The notes beneath the pieces were generated by a model. It was not told the origin of the DNA. It did not search any database and was given only the letters and a program-made list of their open reading frames with translations. From Daedaleopsis sinensis (taxonomy: Eukaryota; Basidiomycota; Agaricomycetes; Polyporales; Polyporaceae): a stretch of DNA of 64,000 bases. Shown here in pieces: positions 58,162 through 64,000 of this stretch. Position numbers and translations under genes: made by a program. Numbering within the stretch: the first letter of the stretch is position 1; each line of letters opens with the position of its first letter. The stretch is taken from positions 1,674,001 through 1,738,000 of the forward strand of contig CM066305.1 in the NCBI GenBank assembly GCA_033807695.1. Direction: 5' to 3'.

Positions 58162-59777
58162 ATGAACGCTAACCTAGAGGAAGCCGCGAACATCGCCACA
58201 GAGTACCTCGCAAGTAAGATCAAACTTCCTCCTTGGCTGGCAGCGGTGGCGCTCGACCAGTCATGGCCGCTGTTGTGATCCGTCGCCGGCACGGCGGGGT
58301 CGTGTGTACCCTCGCAGATGCACCCGACGCCGCCAGAACCCTTAGCGTATCGCACCATTGCGCCGCCCGACTCTCTCGCAGCCTCGCGTACGCTCATGAA
58401 TGAGGCTAACCACTTTTCACATGCAGGTCTCGAGAACCTGCCCAACGAGGCGCAACACTTGCTCATAGAGATCAAACACAAGGACACCAAGTCCCGAGGC
58501 ATGTGCACCGAGCTCGCCCATGTCGTGCGCCACTGACGTCCCCGTGCGCCGCCGTCCCCAGACCTCACCGACGCCATCCGGAAGGAGACGCAGAAGTACT
58601 TCCGGCACGCCTCGAAGAACGCGGGGCACGCGCTGCCCGCGAAGGACGCGGCGATCCCCGCCGCGGTGAGCACGCTGCACGCGGAGGTGGACGCGCTCGC
58701 GGCGGAGAAGACGGTGCTCGCGGACCGCCTCGTCAGGATCTTCGAGCGGGCGATGGCGCGCCTGCAGCAGGACCTCGCGCGCATACGCACGCTCCAGGGC
58801 GATGGCCCGGGCCTCCCGCCCACGCAGCAGTTCCTTGGGAGCGTCGAGAGCACCGTGCAGCAGCTGCAGGCGAGCCTGAAGACGGCGGCGGCGGCGACGG
58901 CGACGGCCGTGGAGGACCCCCCTCCCGCGGCGGCGCCCCCACAGGTGCAGACGCAGACGCAGACACAGACGCAGACGGGACGGGAGAGGAAGAGTGCGTG
59001 GCCTGCGTTTGTTTGTCGCCCTTGCTTCCTGCGGTGCGCCGCAACAGGCAACACATTGTTCTGCACATGCTCCTCCGTGCATTGTGTCTTGCGTCGCCGC
59101 GGGCTCCATGAGGCCCGCTCTGAGCGCATCGAGGCTGACCCTCTTTGTTGTGCAGGACCACGCGTCGGGAGCGTGAAGCAGGACAGTCCCGTCCCCGTGT
59201 CTGCAAGCGCCCCCGGCAGCGGCAGCGCCAGCACGAGCAATGTGCCCCGGGCTGCTTTGTCGCGGAGCTCGAAGACGCACCCGCGGGTGTCGCCCGTGCA
59301 CTCGCGCCGTGCGCACGCGTCGTCGAGGCTGGCGCACGAGTCCGCCGACGGCGAGGACGACGAGGACGGCGGCGATGCAGAGGACCGGGAGCTCTATTGC
59401 TACTGCCAGGAGCGCTCGTACGGCGAGGTACGTCCCGCTCGGCACTGCGGCGTGCGCAGGCTGTGGAAGATGGTGTGTGCGGCGCTGACTCTTCGCTCGC
59501 GCTGTTCGTTGCGTGCCACGAAGATGATTGCGTGCGACAACGATGGGTGCCGCTTCCAATGGGTAAGTAGACGAAAGGGCTGTACGGCTTCTTGCGGCGG
59601 CTGCCCTGGGCTCCGCGCGTGATACTGGTCGCTGACAGGACGTTGCAGTTCCATACTCCGTGCATTACGCTCCCGGCGGGCGAGACGCTGCCCGACACAT
59701 GGTACTGCGACGAGTGCAGCGCGCTGCTCGGGCTGGGGGGCACGACGGGCGGGGGACGGAAGGGACGGCGAAAGTAA
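58162..59777 (+). CDS. ING family PHD-finger chromatin protein (Yng2/Pho23-like)
   Basis: Histone H3K4me3 reader that recruits acetyltransferase (NuA4) or deacetylase (Rpd3) complexes. 331 residues from exons 58162-58213, 58427-58498, 58562-58993, 59156-59427, 59524-59562 and 59649-59777, all in phase. The N-terminal ING helices begin ASLENLPNEAQHLLIEIKHK and include DLTDAIRKETQKYFRH. A Gln-Thr repeat (VQTQTQTQTQTG) and a basic nuclear-localisation-like RKRPR follow. The C-terminal PHD finger has YCYCQERSYGE, MIACDNDGCRFQW, FHTPCITL and DTWYCDEC, giving all eight zinc ligands in C4-H-C3 order. Intron 2 is a GC-AG intron and exon 5 is a 39-nt microexon coding the centre of the PHD. Which complex it serves cannot be read from sequence. 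Confidence 0.93.
58942..58977. repeat. CAGACG hexamer repeat encoding poly(Gln-Thr)
   Basis: About six imperfect CAGACG/CAGACA units within exon 3 of the ING gene, length-variable in principle. Confidence 0.8.
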
Positions 59778-60398
59778 ATACAAATGTGCGTGATATTGGA
59801 CTGAAACGGAGCGCGTAAACGGGCACTGCAGCCATTAAGCTAAGTTCTGGGGAGCTCGTATGTGTGCACACAGCCGTCGGTGGCTATCTGAGGCAAGGGC
59901 GATTGGGAGGAGTCAAAGCAGAGGAGGGCGGAGGCGCCGGGGAGTGGGGGGGCGGGAGGGGCCGAGGAGAGGACGGGGGTCCTGGGGATCTTCGGCTGGG
60001 TGGATTGGGCGAGATCTGTGCGGGAGATGAGGGGACGTCTCAGTTCGGCTGCGAGCGAGGGTGTGAATGTGCCCGGAGAGGAAATGGGGGTGCGCGGGGG
60101 ACGGGGGGGCGGGGAGTGGACGGGGAGAGGAGGCAGTGGGGGTGGCACGGGGGCGGGCGGGGGGCTACCGAGGGAGTGGGCCGGGTGTGTTTGGGGACTA
60201 AGCCATTTGGAGAGGGGGTCGCACAGGCTGGTAGGACCCCGGGAGCCCAGTTTTGCCGGTCACGACGTCGTCTGAGACAGACACTCTTAACGCGACCACG
60301 CGAGGGGTCCGCCGTGCCAGGCCTCATATTTCCGTGCCCCTCGAGCCCTCCTCCTTCGGCTTCCTTCTCTTCCGCAAGACTCTTCCAGACGCGACTCC
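59778..60398 (+). promoter_or_regulatory. G-rich promoter/leader of GATA factor gene with G-quadruplex potential
   Basis: The plus strand between 59935 and 60190 is strongly purine-biased with many runs of three to seven G, for example around 59945-59990 and 60085-60170. Successive G-runs are separated by loops of one to seven bases. The final 80 bp before the ATG switch to pyrimidine-rich leader sequence. Confidence 0.7.
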
Positions 60399-62118
60399 AT
60401 GGATCCCTTACAGTTCGACTACTCCTCCTACTCAGACGCGTCCACCCCCCGCACCCCCTCCCCGAGGACGTCCTTCTCCGACGACATGCACCACTACCCC
60501 GTCCAGCCCAACTACAAACCCCACCTCGACCTCCACCTCTCCCGCAACATCTTCGACCACCCGGACGAGGGTGCTGTCGTCGTCACCGACCACCACCACC
60601 CCCCACCCATGGAGGCCGCCCACATGTGGTCAGGCTCGTACCCGACCTCCTTCCCCACTCCCCCTGGCTCGCGCGGCTCCCTTCTCGAGGAGCTGTATGA
60701 TCACGACATTCCCGACCACGGCGTGCCCCAGGATGTCTACCTCGACCACCGCCACCAGCAGTCCGCAGAGCCTGGCTTCCACGGCGGGAACTGGTCCGGC
60801 ATCCCCCAGTCTGCCAACGGCCCCCACCACCACATCTCCCACCAGATGCGTCACCCCCACGACATCGCCATGACGCGCCGCGCGACCTTCCCCTACGTCC
60901 GCCACGACCGCGGTGAGCCCCCAATGTCTTACACTCCGCCTTTCATGGGCAGCGATCACGACTCCGTGAGCTCCTACGGCTCCCAGTCCCGCCCGAGCAC
61001 CATGTACTCCGAGCCGCTCTCCCTCGACGGCTCGCCCCACATGATGTGCGAGCCCATGCACGGCATGGACGAGCCCTTCGCGCACACCGTCCCCATGAAC
61101 CACTCCCCGCACCCGCCCTACCACGACTTCCACCACCCGCTAGACGGTATCAAAACCGAGGATGCGCAGTCTGTCATTGTTCCCTCCCAGACCGCCTGGA
61201 GCCGGCCCTCCTCCGCAGGAATGCCGCCTCTTCCCTGTCTCTCCCCCCACCCCGGCCTCATGGTGCAGCACACGGACGACGCCGCGTCCAAGGAGACCCA
61301 GTACCTCCGTCGCCGCTGCTTCAACTGCCACACCACCGAGCCTCCGAGCTGGCGCCGATCGACGCTGAACCCCGGCAAGATCGTCTGCAACAAGTGCGGC
61401 CTCTACGAGCGCACGCACTTGCGCCCGCGGCCTCTGCGTTTCGACGAGCTGCGCGCCGGGAGCAAGGCGCGGAAGCAGCCAAAGGCGAACGGTTCGCCCA
61501 AGGCTGCGAAGATGCCGCCGCAGATGATCAAGAAGGAGCCGTCGGAGATGGACAACGTGATGCCCCGTCGCGCGTCCGTCTCGTCCTCTGCCTCCTCGGT
61601 GCATTCCGCGAGCAGTGACTGGGACGAGTCTGGTGAGTCTGGGAGCGCTCCGGCATAGCAAACGGGTGCTGACAGACGCGCGTGGCATCGTAGTGTCGGT
61701 GTACTCGGGAGGATCGAACCCGCCCTCGTCGTTCAACTCGCCGTCCGCCTCTACGTTCCCTATCCCCCGCGAGTCCGACTCGCAGTCCCCTCCTTTGGTT
61801 CCTCCTGAGGGCGGCATTCGCCTGCCGAATGCCCCTCTCTCGGACATCGCCTCCCTGCAGTCGTCCGGGCCTTCGCCACCGACGCCGCGCAAGGCCGCGA
61901 CCATGCCCGTTCCCTACTACCCTTCCTCCCCGGCCCAGCAGGCCCAGCAGCTCCAGCAGGATTACTTCGTACGCCGCGGGTCGCTCCCGGCGCCCGCGGA
62001 AATGCAGCGGCGGATGACGGAGGGGGAGGTGTCAGGATGGCAGTCGACGCCCATGTCTGAGCTCTCGCCAGCGAAGACGGCGTCGCCGCGCCCGAGCAAG
62101 CCCATCCTCGCCGCATAG
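60399..62118 (+). CDS. GATA-type zinc finger transcription factor
   Basis: DNA-binding regulator with a single GATA-class finger. 552 residues from exon 60399-61632 and exon 61694-62118. The first 290 residues are His/Pro/Ser-rich and disordered, with an IKTEDAQSV sumoylation-like site. The finger is CFNC, 19 residues including PPSWRRSTLNPGKIV, then CNKCGLYERTHLRPRPLRF with the basic tail. The 19-residue loop exceeds the 17-18 of most GATA factors. A second acidic/Lys motif (MIKKEPSEM) follows, then a Ser-rich C-terminus. If the 61-nt intron is retained, translation stops after SGESGSAPA, giving a 419-residue form without the C-terminal 140 residues. The regulon is unknown. Confidence 0.92.
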
Positions 62119-62815
62119 GCGGCCGCCTCTCGTCGTCGTCCTCCCCGCCCCCCTTACATCCTTCTTCTTCCCGCATAGACCGTATACCTACATCGCATTC
62201 GCGCGTTCGGACGGGCGCGCCTGTTTATACTGCAAAATCCCGCTCCCGATACCACCTCCTGCCCTCATACCACCCGACCGCGGCGCTGCGGCGGCGGCGA
62301 CGCGTCCGTCAAAACGCCCGTCTATGTACTCTCGGCTCGCGCTCTGGCTTCTCCATCTCCCGCATATCCACCCCACTGTATCACCGCAAGCAACATCCCC
62401 GTCCCGTTCTGCATTTGTTCACTAATCTCCGCCCACTGGTCTTCCGAGGTGTAATGCGTCGCGCTGCTCCATGCTCATATTTTTTGTTACTTATTGGTCC
62501 CTGGTTCCGTCGCTGCCTTGCCCCCTGCTGCCCCGCCTGCTGCCCCTCCCACTCCCTTCCGCTCGTTGCTTGCTCGCTCTGGACTCGTGGGTGCGTGCGC
62601 CGCCGTCTAACTATCTATTTATTATCTGTGTCGTACTACAGCCCCCCTGCATATCCCCACCATCGTGTAATCGTAGTCTATAGGAAGTAGCCGTATAACG
62701 TGCCGCGCAATACAAACCGCGAAACCCCAACCGCCGTCGTCTTTCTCTCCGCGTGTGTCTGTGGTGTCTGTGTGTGTGTTTAGTATTACTCCAGTAACGG
62801 ATAACGCTGTGCGCT

Positions 62816-62845
62816 GCATATCCGCATACCGCATACCGCATATCG
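62816..62845. repeat. GCATACC/GCATATC heptamer tandem repeat
   Basis: Four units based on CCGCATA in a row, just outside the GATA 3' region. Confidence 0.85.
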
Positions 62846-63183
62846 CGAGCCGACGGTGAAGAAGGCGAGCCTCTTTGGTCCTAGACGGCTTGATCGCATT
62901 AGCTGAGGCGCGCCACTTGCGTACGCGACGCTTGTCCGTGCGTGCCACTCGATCGCCTCGATCCCTGTGTCACTGTGGGTCGCGGTACAGATCGGCGGCT
63001 GTGGGTGGCACCGACACCTCAGTCCACCTCCATCTCAGGCTGCGGGTTGCTGCTGCGTGCACGCACGCACGTCGTTGCGCAGGGCAGGGCAGTCGAGGGC
63101 AACAGGGCAACGTGCTCTGTAGTATAGCGACCAGGGCCCATGCATGCGGAGCCCCCCAAGTTGGTGTACGCAATCCAGATTGC

Positions 63184-63208
63184 AGAGTCCAGAGTCCAGA
63201 GTCCAGAG
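63184..63208. repeat. AGAGTCC heptamer tandem repeat
   Basis: Three perfect units plus a partial one. Confidence 0.85.
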
Positions 63209-64000
63209 GGTCGCCTGCAGCCTGTGACGAGCGTGCTAGCGCGCCTGGGAGGGGAGCGCGCCATAGGGGGATTAGGCTCTGGGGGGGTTCGATACCGAAC
63301 ACCGGGAGGGACGTCCGCGCGTCCGCGTCGGAGCTGGGCCTGGGACGACGCACATGGGACGCGGACGCGGCGGCGGAAGAACGGATGTGCCCCCGCCGGC
63401 CGCGGCCACGGCGATCGGGCGGGCACGGGGTCGCGCGCGCCGAGTGCCCGCCGCTGCCAGACGACGCGGGCGCTGCGATAGGCTACGGCGATGGCGGCAG
63501 CCTCAGCCTGAGCCTGCCGCGAGTCGGAGTCGCGCGACGGAAAACCAATTGGCCGTCGTCCGACGCCCGCTCCCACTCTTTCGTTTCGAGATGTGCAGCG
63601 CCGCCACCGGTACCCACCAGCTGCAGCGCGACGTCGTCGTCTCGCGCGCGCGCGCGATAGGCCCTCCCCCCATGTGTGGCCGATCGCGGTGGCGGCGGGA
63701 TGAGGCTTGGAACGCGCGCGGCGCGAAGACAAACGGAGGGCGCCGTCGGGTCCGCCTGTTCGGTACCTGCGCGGGCCGCCAGCGGCCAGAACGCCAGCAC
63801 GCCAGAATTCGCGAGAAGAATCCGACGGTCGCAGTCCGTGCTCGTCCCGTGAGCGGTCGCCCCCCGAGGCAAATCCGCGCGGGGACGACGCCGCGAGCTC
63901 AGATAGGACCAGCAGCGGTCGTGCGCACGGGCACGGGGCTCGCGCGCGACGCTAGAACTGCACTCTCTAGCAACCGCACTCGCGACAGGCACGTCCGCAC

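Larger units (their letters stand above)
62119..64000. other. Right flank, no gene supported
   Basis: 1.9 kb. The first 200 bp are presumably the GATA 3' UTR. The rest is GC-rich with long meaningless frames on both strands. Two short tandem repeats stand out (62816-62845 and 63184-63208). The next gene must start beyond the window or lie on sequence I cannot interpret. Confidence 0.4.

Noticed and set aside
58083..59559. Two minus-strand frames of 380-385 codons across the ING gene
   Set aside because: The plus strand has a complete ING/PHD model with all zinc ligands. The antisense frames arise from high GC at third positions.
1..64000. Prokaryotic-type features (CRISPR, operons, Shine-Dalgarno sites, insertion sequences)
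   Set aside because: The sequence is plainly eukaryotic, with spliced genes throughout. No regularly spaced repeat array or terminal inverted repeats flanking a transposase frame were found.

Overview
The window is nuclear DNA of a filamentous basidiomycete, most likely an Agaricomycete (polypore or mushroom type). The evidence is dense genes cut by many 45-75 bp GT-AG introns, short intergenic gaps, an intron-bearing tRNA-Tyr, and proteins that read as fungal THOC3, Rrs1, TFIIB, Met16, Coa3, Yaf9, ATR, Nop14, Flc-type TRP channel, ING and GATA proteins. There is no sign of a plasmid, phage, CRISPR array or intact transposon. Gene models were built by hand from codon frame, splice sites and conserved motifs. 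Where all exons are listed, the exon lengths sum to a multiple of three.

Left part (1-18.8 kb): the 3'-truncated THO subunit THOC3/TEX1 (-), a single-pass membrane protein (-), a 2.6 kb stretch without a recognisable gene, an epoxide hydrolase with seven exons (+), the exon-junction-complex protein Barentsz/CASC3 (+), an MFS transporter (-), dynein light intermediate chain (-) divergent from TIP41 (+), and a GT8 glycosyltransferase (-).

Middle (19-32.6 kb): ribosome-biogenesis factor RRS1 (+), TFIIB (-), an unknown Ser/Pro-rich protein (+), tRNA-Tyr, TLS1/C9orf78 splicing-associated protein (-), PAPS reductase MET16 (+), an RNase III plus dsRBD protein (+), then two adjacent cytochrome-oxidase genes, COA3 and a COX7A-type subunit (both -), and YAF9 (+) divergent from the latter by 131 bp.

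Right part (32.6-64 kb): the 8.5 kb checkpoint kinase ATR/MEC1 (-), NOP14 (-), a small protein with an extended zinc-knuckle motif followed by a diverged partial copy, a CNH-like protein (+), an Flc/TRP-like channel (-), a 4.3 kb GC-rich gene-poor interval, an ING/PHD chromatin reader (+), a GATA transcription factor (+) behind a G-quadruplex-prone leader, and a GC-rich right flank with no gene I can support.

The genes are mostly conserved housekeeping functions: mRNA biogenesis (THOC3, Barentsz, TLS1, TFIIB), ribosome assembly (RRS1, NOP14), chromatin (YAF9 and the ING protein, both plausible NuA4 subunits), DNA-damage signalling (ATR), PP2A/TOR signalling (TIP41) and respiration (COA3, COX7A). 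I did not find a clear new defence or metabolic system. The most unusual elements are the zinc-knuckle protein and its adjacent relative, the GC-rich desert, the G4-rich leader, the GC-AG and GTTCGT introns, and an intron holding a near-copy of its downstream exon sequence.
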